Shown: positions 1 to 7,542 of the stretch, one piece after another
Numbering within the stretch: the first letter of the stretch is position 1
Layout of the letters: the number at the start of each line of letters is the position of its first letter
NCBI RefSeq assembly: GCF_011839805.1
Contig: NZ_VWPY01000013.1
Coordinates: 1 to 64,000, forward strand
Length of the DNA: 64,000 bases
Direction: 5' to 3'
From: Kineococcus rubinsiae
GTDB taxonomy: Bacteria; Actinomycetota; Actinomycetes; Actinomycetales; Kineococcaceae
The notes under the pieces: model-generated
What the model saw: the letters and a program-made list of their open reading frames with translations, nothing else
What the model was told of the DNA's origin: nothing
Databases searched by the model: none
Made by a program: the position numbers and the translations under genes

Positions 1-2
1 TC

Positions 3-662
3 GCGGGGGCCGCCCGCGCGGCTGCCGCGTGGGCGGGGCAGCCGGGCGTCGCGCGCGGCCGGGCGCTGCTCGCCGTGGCCGCGGAGCTGGAGTCGCGGCG
101 GGCGCAGTTCGTCGACGAGGTCCGCCGCGGCGAGGGGGTGCGCGTCACCGAGGCCGTCGCGGCGGTCGACGCGGCCGTGGACGACGCGGTGCGCTGGGCG
201 GGCTGGGCGGACAAGCTCGACGTCCTGGCGCCCGGGCGGCGGGCGGCTCCCGGGGTCGTCGGGGTGCTGGCCCCGGAGGGTGACGTGCTGCTCGCGCCGG
301 CGCGGGCGGTGCTGCCGGTGCTCGCCGCGGGCGGCGCGGTCGTGCTCGTGGCCTCCGCGGCGGCGCCGCGTCCCGCGGAGCTGCTGGGCCAGGCCGTCGC
401 GACCGCGCTGCCGGGGGGCTGCCTCACCGTCCTGCACGCCGACGGCGGCACGGCCCCCGCGCTCGCGGCGGCCGTGGCGCGCCTGGACGCCCGCTGGTGC
501 CCCGAGGACCTGCGGGCCGTCCGCGCCGCCGCGGCGGGGGCCGGTGGGCTCGTGCTGCAGCTGCCCGGGGGCCGCCGGGCGCACGACCTGGACGACGCCG
601 CGCGGGTGGCCCCGCACCTGCCGGCGGAAAACCCGTGGCTGCGGGCGACCTCGCCGCCCTAG
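3..662 (+). CDS. Aldehyde dehydrogenase-like protein, C-terminal part, 5' end outside the window
   Basis: The frame is open from the left edge, so the true start lies outside the window; about 219 residues are visible. The stretch GVLAPEGDVLLAPARAVLPV followed by VVLVAS aligns with the ALDH segment around GVIGPWNFP and VVLKPS. The protein stops about 100 residues later, before any catalytic-domain cysteine or glutamate motif, so this portion should be catalytically dead. It may be the degenerate second ALDH fold of a tandem ALDH16-like enzyme. In actinobacteria such genes commonly sit beside deoC in deoxyribose breakdown, which would suit the add, cdd and deoA genes nearby. Family assignment is fairly sure; the role is inference. 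Confidence 0.6.
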   Translation, partial: AGAARAAAAWAGQPGVARGRALLAVAAELESRRAQFVDEVRRGEGVRVTEAVAAVDAAVDDAVRWAGWADKLDVLAPGRRAAPGVVGVLAPEGDVLLAPARAVLPVLAAGGAVVLVASAAAPRPAELLGQAVATALPGGCLTVLHADGGTAPALAAAVARLDARWCPEDLRAVRAAAAGAGGLVLQLPGGRRAHDLDDAARVAPHLPAENPWLRATSPP

Positions 663-859
663 CGTCGGGCCTCCCGGCAGTCCGGGGACCAGCAGCAGGA
701 CGAGGAGGTGGGTCGTGGTGACGACGACGGCCGCGGGAAAGGTGCCCGCGCACGAGCCCCCCGCTCTCCGAACCCTGCTCCCCGAAGCTCTGCTCCCCCG
801 CCCCGCACGGACGCGCTGACCTGACGCGCGCCCCGGGGCCCCCTCTCCTGGAGTCCCGC

Positions 860-1888
860 GTGTCCTCTGCTCCCGACCCGACCCACCCCCTGCTGCCCCT
901 CGGCTACGACGACGGCTGGGCGGCCCTGCTCCCGCCCGGGACGGCGCCCGCCCGCGTCACCACCGTCCACCGCGGCGCGTGCGACGTCGTCGCCGCGGAC
1001 GGCCCGCGGCGCCTGGCCGTCGACCGCAGCACCGGCGAGCCCGCCACGGGCGACTGGTGCGCCGTCGCGGGCGACCGGCCGGCCGCCCTGCTCCCCCGCC
1101 GCACCTGCCTGGTGCGGTCCTCGGTGTCCGGCCGCTCCCACACCCAGGTGCTCGCCGCGAACGTCGACACCGTCGTCGTGGTCCTCGCCCTCGACGACCG
1201 CCCCGCGCTCTCCCGCGTCGAGCGCTTCCTCACCCTCGCCTGGGAGAGCGGCGCGCGGCCGCTGCTCGCCCTCAGCAAGGCCGACCTCGTCGCGGACCCG
1301 GCGCCGGTGCTGCGGGACGTGGCCGTGGCGGCGCCCGGCGTCGACGTCGTCCCGGTCAGCGCCGAGACGGGGGCGGGGCTCGACGCGCTGCGGGCCGCGC
1401 TCACCGGCACCGTCGTCCTCATCGGCTCCTCGGGCGCGGGGAAGTCGACGCTCGCGAACGCGCTGCTCGGCACCGAGCGCTTCGCCACGGGCGACGTCCG
1501 GGCCGTCGACGGCAAGGGCCGGCACACGACGGTCCACCGGGAGCTCGCCGTCCTCGGCGACGGGCTCTGCCTCGTCGACACCCCGGGGCTGCGCAGCGTC
1601 GGCGTGGCCGGGGGCGAGGAGGGCCTGGAACGGGTGTTCGCCGACCTCGACGAGTTCGCGGTCGACTGCCGGTTCTCCGACTGCGGCCACCGGGCGGAAC
1701 CCGGGTGCGCGGTGCTCGCCGCGATCGAGGCGGGCCTGCTCAGCGCCCGCCGCCTGGACAGCTACCGCACGCTGGTGCGCGAGCAGCAGCACTTCGAGGC
1801 CCGCACGGACGCCCGGCTGCGCGCCGAGCGGCTGCGGGCCTGGAAGGTGGTCGCCAAGCAGCAGCGGGCGCACCGGCCCCGCCCCTGA
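860..1888 (+). CDS. rsgA: Ribosome small subunit-dependent GTPase A
   Basis: 342-residue circularly permuted GTPase that helps late maturation of the 30S subunit. Order of parts: N-terminal OB-like region (about 1-100), then G4 SKADL (139-143), G5 SAET (167-170), the P-loop GSSGAGKST (189-197) and G3 DTPG (240-243), which is the permuted order diagnostic of the family. A C-terminal zinc knuckle shows C270, C275, H277 and C283. The GTG start has a GGAG 8 nt upstream. It stands alone on the plus strand, about 200 nt after the ALDH-like gene. Length is normal for the family. Confidence 0.95.
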   Translation: MSSAPDPTHPLLPLGYDDGWAALLPPGTAPARVTTVHRGACDVVAADGPRRLAVDRSTGEPATGDWCAVAGDRPAALLPRRTCLVRSSVSGRSHTQVLAANVDTVVVVLALDDRPALSRVERFLTLAWESGARPLLALSKADLVADPAPVLRDVAVAAPGVDVVPVSAETGAGLDALRAALTGTVVLIGSSGAGKSTLANALLGTERFATGDVRAVDGKGRHTTVHRELAVLGDGLCLVDTPGLRSVGVAGGEEGLERVFADLDEFAVDCRFSDCGHRAEPGCAVLAAIEAGLLSARRLDSYRTLVREQQHFEARTDARLRAERLRAWKVVAKQQRAHRPRP

Positions 1889-1921
1889 GCGGGAGGCCGG
1901 AACCGGTTGCAGGCGAACGGG

Positions 1922-2518
1922 TCAGGGGGGATCCGACCCCGCCGGCTCGTCTCCCGGCAGGGCCGTCGGCCACCACCGGGCCACCCAGCTCAGCCAGGAG
2001 TCGTGGCCCGCCGGCGGGGGGTCGAGGTCCGTCGCCGCGAGCTCGGCCGCGTCCGGTTCCTGGAACAGGAGCCGCCACCCGTCGAGGTCGGCGTCCGTCA
2101 TGGCGAAGGTCGTTGCGGCGTCGGTCCGGGCGCGGTCCCGGACGCGGCGCCGCTGCTCCTGCGCGGTGACGGGCAGGTACACGAGCTCGCTCGTGGCCCC
2201 CGCGGAGGCGGCCAGCGCCCGCAGCGCCGTCCGCTCCTCGCGGGCCCAGACGCCGAAGTCGAGCACGACGTCGACGCCGAGGCGCAGCGTGGCGAGGGCG
2301 GTCCAGATCAGCCGCCCCTCGAGGACGTTGCGCCGGCCCTCGGGCTGCTCCTGCCCGAACAGCGGGAGCATCCACTCGTCCGGGGTCAGCCGCAGCGCCC
2401 CGCGCTGCGCGGCGATCTCCCGGGCCCGGCTGGTCTTGCCGGCCGCCGGCAGGCCGACCATGACGACGAGGTGGGGGCGGCGACCGCCGGTCGCGGTCCC
2501 GGCAGGCGGCGTGGTCAC
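1922..2518 (-). CDS. P-loop NTPase, small kinase-like
   Basis: 198 residues starting at GTG. The Walker A motif GLPAAGKTS lies at residues 22-30 right after a hydrophobic strand, the usual layout of small nucleotide or metabolite kinases of the AAA_33 / zeta-toxin-like group. A following LTPDEWM segment resembles the DE(M) region of those kinases, and an arginine-rich stretch (QEQRRRVRDRAR) could be the lid. The substrate cannot be told. It converges on rsgA, with only 33 nt between the two stops. A toxin role is not supported because no antitoxin partner is present. Confidence 0.75.
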   Translation of the reverse strand: MTTPPAGTATGGRRPHLVVMVGLPAAGKTSRAREIAAQRGALRLTPDEWMLPLFGQEQPEGRRNVLEGRLIWTALATLRLGVDVVLDFGVWAREERTALRALAASAGATSELVYLPVTAQEQRRRVRDRARTDAATTFAMTDADLDGWRLLFQEPDAAELAATDLDPPPAGHDSWLSWVARWWPTALPGDEPAGSDPP

Positions 2519-2539
2519 GGACGACGAGGGTAGGACGGC

Positions 2540-3151
2540 TCAGCCGCGCCCGAGCCACCCCGCGAGGCGGACGTGCGCCGGCGCGTCGTCGGGCACCGCC
2601 ACGACGGGGCCGAAGGGGATGGGCCCGCCCCGCGGCTCGGCGGGCAGGAACCGCCGCGAGGTGGCGAGCGCGGCCTCCGCGAGGTCCTCGTCGAGCAGGT
2701 CCTCGCGGCCGATCGCGACCGCGAGGTCACCCGCGTGGGTCGTGAGCTCCTGCACGTAGGCGAGGCCCGCGAAGGCCCCGGGCATCGGCCCGGCGGGGTG
2801 GCGCACGGTGCGCGCGAGGACCGCGTCGTCCGCCCAGGCGGCCGTGAGCTCGCCGGCGCCCGCGCGGAAGGCCGCCGGCCAGCCGTCGTCCGGGACCCCG
2901 CTGACGAAGGACGGGCGGTCGTAGGCGTCACCGCCGCCGGCGAGGTAGGCGACCCGGTGGGTGACCGCGACCAGGTGGGACAGCAGGTCGCGGACGGCGA
3001 ACTCCGTGCACGGCGTCGGCCGGTCGAGGTCGGCCACGTCGACGACGTCGACGAGCTCCCCGACCAGGCCGAGGGCGGCGCCCAGGACGGGCCGGGGGTC
3101 GGTGGGGGCTGCGGGGGCTGCGGGGGCTGCGGGGGCTTCCGAGGAGGTCAT
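2540..3151 (-). CDS. TIGR03086-type metal-binding protein (mycothiol-dependent DinB-like fold)
   Basis: 203 residues. The pattern PTPCTEFAVRDLLSHLVAVT near residue 45, a conserved central ELTTHAGDLAVA and overall length match actinobacterial TIGR03086 / maleylpyruvate-isomerase-N-like proteins, which bind a metal and often act with mycothiol. I chose the ATG at 3151 because GGGAGG sits 5 nt upstream; an in-frame start at 3172 would overlap the promoter region. The N-terminus is a low-complexity Ala-Pro run encoded by a 9-nt tandem repeat. It is divergent from the WYL regulator at 3213, with 61 nt between them, so that regulator probably controls it. Confidence 0.75.
   Translation of the reverse strand: MTSSEAPAAPAAPAAPTDPRPVLGAALGLVGELVDVVDVADLDRPTPCTEFAVRDLLSHLVAVTHRVAYLAGGGDAYDRPSFVSGVPDDGWPAAFRAGAGELTAAWADDAVLARTVRHPAGPMPGAFAGLAYVQELTTHAGDLAVAIGREDLLDEDLAEAALATSRRFLPAEPRGGPIPFGPVVAVPDDAPAHVRLAGWLGRG
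3104..3139. repeat. 9-nt tandem microrepeat (GGGGGCTGC, three perfect copies plus one variant)
   Basis: Copies begin at 3104, 3113, 3122 and 3131, the last being GGGGGCTTC. It lies in frame inside the N-terminus of the TIGR03086-type gene and encodes an Ala-Ala-Pro repeat, so copy-number change would lengthen or shorten the linker by whole residues without a frameshift. Confidence 0.9.
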
Positions 3152-3184
3152 GGCGGCAGCCTCCCGCCTCATCACGACACCTCC

Positions 3185-3202
3185 TGTCAGGTATCCCTGG
3201 CA
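3185..3202. promoter_or_regulatory. Candidate operator in the WYL regulator / TIGR03086 divergent promoter
   Basis: TGTCAGGTATCCCTGGCA is an imperfect palindrome, 7 of 9 positions matching between arms. It lies centrally in the 61-nt gap between the divergent starts at 3151 and 3213. TGTCAGG-like half-sites are, from memory, seen near YafY/WYL regulators in actinobacteria; binding is inferred. Confidence 0.5.
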
Positions 3203-3212
3203 CGATCCCGGG

Positions 3213-4157
3213 GTGCGTGCGGACCGGTTGCTCTCGATGCTCCTGCTGCTGCAGACCCACGGCCGGCTCCCCGCGCCGCAGCTCGCGCAGCGGCTGGAGG
3301 TGTCGGTGCGCACGGTGCTGCGCGACGTCGAGGCGCTGTCCGCGTCGGGGGTGCCGGTGTTCACCGAGCGCGGCCGCCACGGCGGGATCGCCCTGCTCCC
3401 GGGCTGGCGCACCGACGTCGTGGGGCTGACCGCGGCGGAGGGGCGGGCGCTGGTCAGCGCACCCGGACAGGGGCCGGAGTTCCGCTCGGCGCTGCGCAAG
3501 GTCCTGGCCAGTGCGCCTGCGCCGCAGCGCGACCAGCTGCAGCGCGCCGGTGAGCGGGTCCTGTCGGAACCCGCCGGGTGGCACCGCGCGCCGGTTCCCG
3601 GCCCCCACCTGGCGGCGCTGCAGGAGGCCGTGTTCGCGGGTTCCCGGGTCGTCCTGGACTACCGCCACAGCGGGCAGGACGCACCGCGGCGGCGGACGGT
3701 GGACCCGCACGGCCTCGTCGCCAAGGGCGGGATCTGGTACCTCGTGGCCGCGCACCGGGGCACCCCGCGGCTCTTCCGCGTCGACCGGGTGAGCGGCGTG
3801 CGGGCGACGGGCGCGCCGGCCGCCGCACCCGAGGCCCCGCTGGCGCAGGTGTGGGCGCGGCTGCGCGCGGAGGTCGAACGCCCCCGCGTGCCGCCCGTCG
3901 AGGTCCGCTTCCGCGTGCGCGGCGCGGTCGCCGACCGCGTCCTGCGGGTCGTCGCGGCCCAGCTGACCGGCCCCGCGGAGCCGGTGGGCGGTCCCGACGA
4001 CGGGTGGCGGGAGTTCACCGCGCCGTTCCGCGCCGTGCCGGCCGCCACGGCGGCGCTGCTCGGCCTCGGCACGGACGTCCACGTCCTCGCACCGCCCGAG
4101 CTCGTCGCCGACCTCGTCACCACCGCCCGCGAGGTGCTCGGCGCGTACGGCGGCTGA
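3213..4157 (+). CDS. WYL-domain transcriptional regulator (YafY type)
   Basis: 314 residues from the GTG at 3213. The N-terminus carries a winged helix (ADRLLSMLLLLQTHGRLPAP, then LEVSVRTVLRDVEALSASG) of the HTH_11/DeoR-like type; the middle has the WYL domain with GGIWYLVAAHRGTPRLFRVD, and the C-terminus a WCX-like domain. These proteins sense ligands, often nucleic acid or nucleotides, through the WYL domain and commonly control the adjacent gene. The divergent TIGR03086-type gene and the palindrome at 3185-3202 fit this. Upstream in-frame codons exist to 2961, but they run inside the divergent gene, so the 3213 start is preferred. Confidence 0.88.
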   Translation: MRADRLLSMLLLLQTHGRLPAPQLAQRLEVSVRTVLRDVEALSASGVPVFTERGRHGGIALLPGWRTDVVGLTAAEGRALVSAPGQGPEFRSALRKVLASAPAPQRDQLQRAGERVLSEPAGWHRAPVPGPHLAALQEAVFAGSRVVLDYRHSGQDAPRRRTVDPHGLVAKGGIWYLVAAHRGTPRLFRVDRVSGVRATGAPAAAPEAPLAQVWARLRAEVERPRVPPVEVRFRVRGAVADRVLRVVAAQLTGPAEPVGGPDDGWREFTAPFRAVPAATAALLGLGTDVHVLAPPELVADLVTTAREVLGAYGG

Positions 4158-4211
4158 CCGGTCCGCCGGTGCCCCCCGCGGGTGCGGCGGGCGCCGGCGG
4201 ACCGGTGCGCG

Positions 4212-5312
4212 TCAGGCCGTGGTGACCGCGGCCGCGAAGCCGGGGCGCAGGACGTCCTCCGCGAGCGCCAGCCGCTGGTCGAAGGGCAGGAACGACGCGG
4301 ACAGCGCCGTGACCGTGGCCCGCTCGACGTCCGCGACGCGCCAGCCGGCCTCGTCGGCCAGCAGCGCGAACTCCCGGCTGAGGCTGGTGCCGGACATCAG
4401 CCGGTTGTCGGTGTTCACCGCGACGGCGAACCCGAGGTCCTTCAGCGCGGTGACGGGGTGCTCGGCGACGCTGGTGGCCGCACCGGTCTGCACGTTGCTC
4501 GACGGGCACAGCTCGAGGACGACACCGCGGTCGCGGACCCAGGCGGCGAGGCGGCCGAGGCGGGCGGCGGGCATCCCGAACCGGTCGGTGCCGCCCGTCA
4601 GCTCGACCTGGTCGGCGATGCGCACGCCGTGCCCGATGCGCTCGGCGCCGCAGGTGTGCAGGGCGTCGGCGATGCTCTCCGGGCCGGACGCCTCCCCCGC
4701 GTGGATCGTGACGGGGAAGTCCGCGGCGTGCAGCCGGTCGAACGCCTCGACGTGGTTCGACGCCGGGAACCCGATCTCGGCGCCGGCGATGTCGAAGCCC
4801 ACGACGCCCGCGTCGCGGTGGCGCAGCGCGAGATCGGCGATCTCCAGCGACCGGTCGGCGTGGCGCATGGCGGTCACGAGGGTGCCGACGCGGATGGGGG
4901 TGCCGGCGGCCGCGGCCTGCTGCTCGCCGCGGCGCATGCCCTCCTCGACGGCGAGGACGACCTCGTCGAGGCTCAGACCGCCGGCGAGGTGCTGCTCGGG
5001 GGCGTAGCGGAGCTCGCCGTAGACGACGCCGTCGGCCGCGAGGTCGAGGACGGCCTCGGTGGCCACGCGGGCCAGCGACTCCGCGTCCTGCATGACGGCC
5101 ACGGTGTGGTCGAACGTCTCCAGGTAGCGCACGAGCGAACCGGAGTCGGCGCTGTCGCGGAACCAGGCGCGCAGCTCCTCGGGGTCGGTCGTCGGCAGGA
5201 CGTGGCCGTTGGCGGAGGCGATCTCCACGATCGTCGCGGGGCGCAGCCCGCCGTCCAGGTGGTCGTGCAGGGACACCTTGGGCAGGCGTCGCATGGTCTC
5301 GAAGGTGCTCAC
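4212..5312 (-). CDS. add: Adenosine deaminase
   Basis: 366 residues; hydrolyses adenosine or deoxyadenosine to inosine or deoxyinosine in the cytoplasm. The zinc-binding HDH is at residues 16-18 (SLHDHLDGG), the catalytic region shows [13 protein letters not shown], then [15 protein letters not shown] and the metal-binding NTDNR segment. The GTG start at 5312 is supported by GGGAGG 8 nt upstream; longer in-frame starts would add a proline-rich tail not seen in the family. It belongs functionally with cdd, deoA and the nucleoside importer at 8919-15790 but is separated from them by a TetR operon. Confidence 0.93.
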   Translation of the reverse strand: MSTFETMRRLPKVSLHDHLDGGLRPATIVEIASANGHVLPTTDPEELRAWFRDSADSGSLVRYLETFDHTVAVMQDAESLARVATEAVLDLAADGVVYGELRYAPEQHLAGGLSLDEVVLAVEEGMRRGEQQAAAAGTPIRVGTLVTAMRHADRSLEIADLALRHRDAGVVGFDIAGAEIGFPASNHVEAFDRLHAADFPVTIHAGEASGPESIADALHTCGAERIGHGVRIADQVELTGGTDRFGMPAARLGRLAAWVRDRGVVLELCPSSNVQTGAATSVAEHPVTALKDLGFAVAVNTDNRLMSGTSLSREFALLADEAGWRVADVERATVTALSASFLPFDQRLALAEDVLRPGFAAAVTTA

Positions 5313-5406
5313 CGGCCGATCCTCCCACCGGCGCGGGGGCGACCGGGGTGCGGCCGGAGCCGCGCACCGCGGGCGACCAGCCAGGGGGCGAGGGTTTGGC
5401 CGGCCC

Positions 5407-5430
5407 GGTGGGGGGCATGTGCCCCCTACC
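5407..5430. promoter_or_regulatory. 24-nt inverted repeat upstream of the small membrane protein
   Basis: Arms GGTGGGGGGCA (5407-5417) and TGCCCCCTACC (5420-5430) match at 10 of 11 positions around a 2-nt centre. The repeat ends 17 nt before the ATG at 5448 and lies about 95 nt upstream of the divergent add start, so it could be an operator for either gene or an RNA hairpin in the leader. Confidence 0.5.
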
Positions 5431-5447
5431 CGACCGAGGAGTTCCAC

Positions 5448-5666
5448 ATGTGGGTCCTGCTGTCCTCCGGCCTGCGCCGGTGGCTCATCGCGTCCATCGC
5501 CATCCCCCTGGGCGCCAAGGCGCTCGGCGGGGTCGCGGGCCGGATCGAGTCGCGCGGCGGTGCGACGAAGCTGACGCGCACGCTGCGCTCGGCGTCCTCG
5601 CTCGTGACGAGCTCGAACGCGCCGCGCCGCAAGCGGTCCCTCGCCCGTCGCCTCCTGCGGCGCTGA
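5448..5666 (+). CDS. Small basic membrane-associated protein, unknown function
   Basis: 72 residues starting at ATG with a strong GAGGAG 6 nt upstream. The first 30 residues ([20 protein letters not shown]) form one hydrophobic segment; the rest is rich in Ser, Thr and Arg and ends in an arginine cluster ([13 protein letters not shown]). That layout suggests a single-pass or peripheral membrane protein with a cationic cytoplasmic tail. I do not recognise a family. The clear ribosome binding site and high GC third positions argue that it is real. It is divergent from add and convergent with the TetR gene at 5686. Confidence 0.7.
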   Translation: MWVLLSSGLRRWLIASIAIPLGAKALGGVAGRIESRGGATKLTRTLRSASSLVTSSNAPRRKRSLARRLLRR

Positions 5667-5685
5667 CGCCCGACGCGCGGGCCGC

Positions 5686-6426
5686 CTAGTCCTGCGGTGC
5701 CCCGGGCAGCAGGCGCGCCAGCGGCGCCACGAGCCGGTCGGTGATGTCCGGCGGCCAGGGGAACGCCGCGGTGACGGCGCGCTGGTCGGCCAGGCCGTGC
5801 AGGCCGAGCCACAGGGCGACGGCGTCCGCGCCCGCGTCGCGGCTGGCGGAGCGGCGCGCGTCGACGCAGTCCTGCAGGCAGGTCGCGAGGACGAGGAGCG
5901 CGTCGCGGCCCAGCGCGGTGAGGTCGGCCGCGTCCACCTCGTCGCGCTCCAGGGCCTGCTCGGTGTTCCACACGCCGCCGAACATGGCCCGGTAGCGGTG
6001 CGGCCGGTCCGCGGCGAAGGCCAGGTACGCCGCGCACGCCTGGTGCATCCGCGCCACGGGATCGCCTGCGGTGGTGGCGGTCCGCAGCTGCTCGTGCAGC
6101 TCGGCGAAGGCGTCCTGGACCACGGCCAGGAGGATCGCCTCCCGGTGCGGGAAGTGCGGGTAGATCGCGGGCGCGGTGATGCCCGCGCGGCGGGCGACGG
6201 CCCGCAGGGTGACCGCCTCCCCCGTGCCGCTCTCGTCGAGCAGGGCCGTGGCCGCGGCGACGATGTCGGCGCGCAGCCGGCCCCCCTGCCCGCGGCGGTT
6301 GCGCTCGCGGACGACGGCCTCAGGAGCGGGGTCGGTCACGGCGGTCACCTCGGGGACGGGACGGGCGGGCCCGGCGCTCGGGCCGGCGGGGACGGTGGAG
6401 ACGGCGGCGACGGTGGGGGCTCTCAC
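5686..6426 (-). CDS. TetR/AcrR family transcriptional regulator
   Basis: 246 residues if started at the GTG at 6426, which overlaps the stop of the upstream gene as GTGA; starts at 6348 or 6339 would give the more usual length near 217-220. The helix-turn-helix is [15 protein letters not shown] through [20 protein letters not shown], and the C-terminal ligand domain contains the [10 protein letters not shown] motif typical of one TetR_C group. Last gene of a three-gene minus-strand operon (8502-5686), so it is probably autoregulated through the palindrome at 8549-8566. Likely a repressor of the two oxidoreductase genes; ligand unknown. Confidence 0.9.
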   Translation of the reverse strand: MRAPTVAAVSTVPAGPSAGPARPVPEVTAVTDPAPEAVVRERNRRGQGGRLRADIVAAATALLDESGTGEAVTLRAVARRAGITAPAIYPHFPHREAILLAVVQDAFAELHEQLRTATTAGDPVARMHQACAAYLAFAADRPHRYRAMFGGVWNTEQALERDEVDAADLTALGRDALLVLATCLQDCVDARRSASRDAGADAVALWLGLHGLADQRAVTAAFPWPPDITDRLVAPLARLLPGAPQD

Positions 6427-7496
6427 GGGACGAGCACGACCTTGCCACGGACGGTGTGGGACTCCGCGAGCTGCATCGCCTCCGCGGCCGAGGTCAGCGG
6501 CAGGCGGGCCGCGACCTGCGCGGTGAGCACGCCCGCCGCGAGCAGGTCGAGGACGGCCGTCATGTCGGCGCGGGTGCGCGCGCGGAAGGCCGCGGGGCGG
6601 CGGCGGTGCCCGGACCAGAGGTCGTAGAAAGCGGCGTGGCGGCCGTTGGGCAGGACCTGCCAGACGGCGACGCGCCCGATCGCGGCGAGGAAGGGCCCCC
6701 ACATGCTGCCGGGCTCGTCGAGCGTGGAGGCGATCGCGTAGGCCACGACGGTCCCGCCGCGGGCCAGCAGGCGCCACGAGCGCGGCAGGCTCGCGCCGCC
6801 GAGGTGGTCGAAGACGGCGTCGTAGCCGCCCGGGGCCAGGGCGCGCAGCGCGCCCTCGAGGTCGGGGGTGGCGTAGTCGACGGGTTCCGCACCGAGGGCG
6901 CGCATCGCGTCGTGGTGGCGGGGGCTCGCGGTCGCGACGACCCGGACCCCCGCCTGGACGGCGAGCTGGACGAGGACGGTGCCCACGCCGCCGCTCGCGC
7001 CGTGGACGAGGACCGTCTGGCCGGCCCGGACGGACGCCGTGCGGTGCAGCATCTGCCACGCCGTGACGCCGTTGACGACGAGGGTCTCGACCTCGGCCGC
7101 GTCCAGGTCCGCGGCGACGGGCACGAGGTCGGCCGCCGTCACGAAGGCGTGGCTCGCCCAGCCGCCCGTCTTGGTCATGGCCGCCACGCGGGTCCCGGTC
7201 AGGGCCGCGTCGACGCCGGGCCCCGTGGCGAGGACCGTGCCGACGAGGTCGTAGCCCGGGACGAAGGGGAAGGCGGGCTGGCCGGGGTAGCGGCCGCGGC
7301 GCATCGACTGCTCGGCGAAGGAGATCCCCGTCGCCTCCACCGCGACGAGCACCTGCCCCGGGCCGGGGGCGCCCAGCTCGCGGGTGCGCACCTGCAGGCC
7401 GGACGGTTCCACGCGGCCCGGCAGCACGACCTCGGTGGCCGTCACGGTCGCGGGGGTGGCACTCAGGTCGGTCGGAGTGTTCTCGGGCGTGTTCAC
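6423..7496 (-). CDS. Medium-chain dehydrogenase/reductase, quinone oxidoreductase-like
   Basis: 357 residues. An N-terminal GroES-like domain (PGPGQVLVAVEATGISFAE) is followed by the Rossmann nucleotide-binding motif VLVHGASGGVGTVLVQLA, as in zinc-independent NADPH:quinone reductases and enoyl reductases. No catalytic zinc cysteine pattern is present in the GroES part. The GTG start at 7496 has AGGAG upstream. It lies 46 nt after the SnoaL-nitroreductase fusion gene and overlaps the TetR gene by 4 nt, so the three are co-transcribed. The likely task is reduction of an electrophilic or quinoid compound that the TetR protein senses. Confidence 0.87.
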   Translation of the reverse strand: MNTPENTPTDLSATPATVTATEVVLPGRVEPSGLQVRTRELGAPGPGQVLVAVEATGISFAEQSMRRGRYPGQPAFPFVPGYDLVGTVLATGPGVDAALTGTRVAAMTKTGGWASHAFVTAADLVPVAADLDAAEVETLVVNGVTAWQMLHRTASVRAGQTVLVHGASGGVGTVLVQLAVQAGVRVVATASPRHHDAMRALGAEPVDYATPDLEGALRALAPGGYDAVFDHLGGASLPRSWRLLARGGTVVAYAIASTLDEPGSMWGPFLAAIGRVAVWQVLPNGRHAAFYDLWSGHRRRPAAFRARTRADMTAVLDLLAAGVLTAQVAARLPLTSAAEAMQLAESHTVRGKVVLVP

Positions 7497-7542
7497 GGCT
7501 GCTCCTGGGGGGTTTTGGGCGGGAAGGGGAGGGCGGGGGACG

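Noticed and set aside
1922-2518. Zeta-toxin or other toxin-antitoxin interpretation of the small P-loop protein
   Set aside because: Only the Walker A motif is shared; there is no antitoxin partner gene nearby, so a plain kinase-like call is safer.
3104-3139. Tandem GGGGGCTGC as a CRISPR or origin-like repeat
   Set aside because: Copies are contiguous without spacers and translate in frame into an Ala-Ala-Pro linker.
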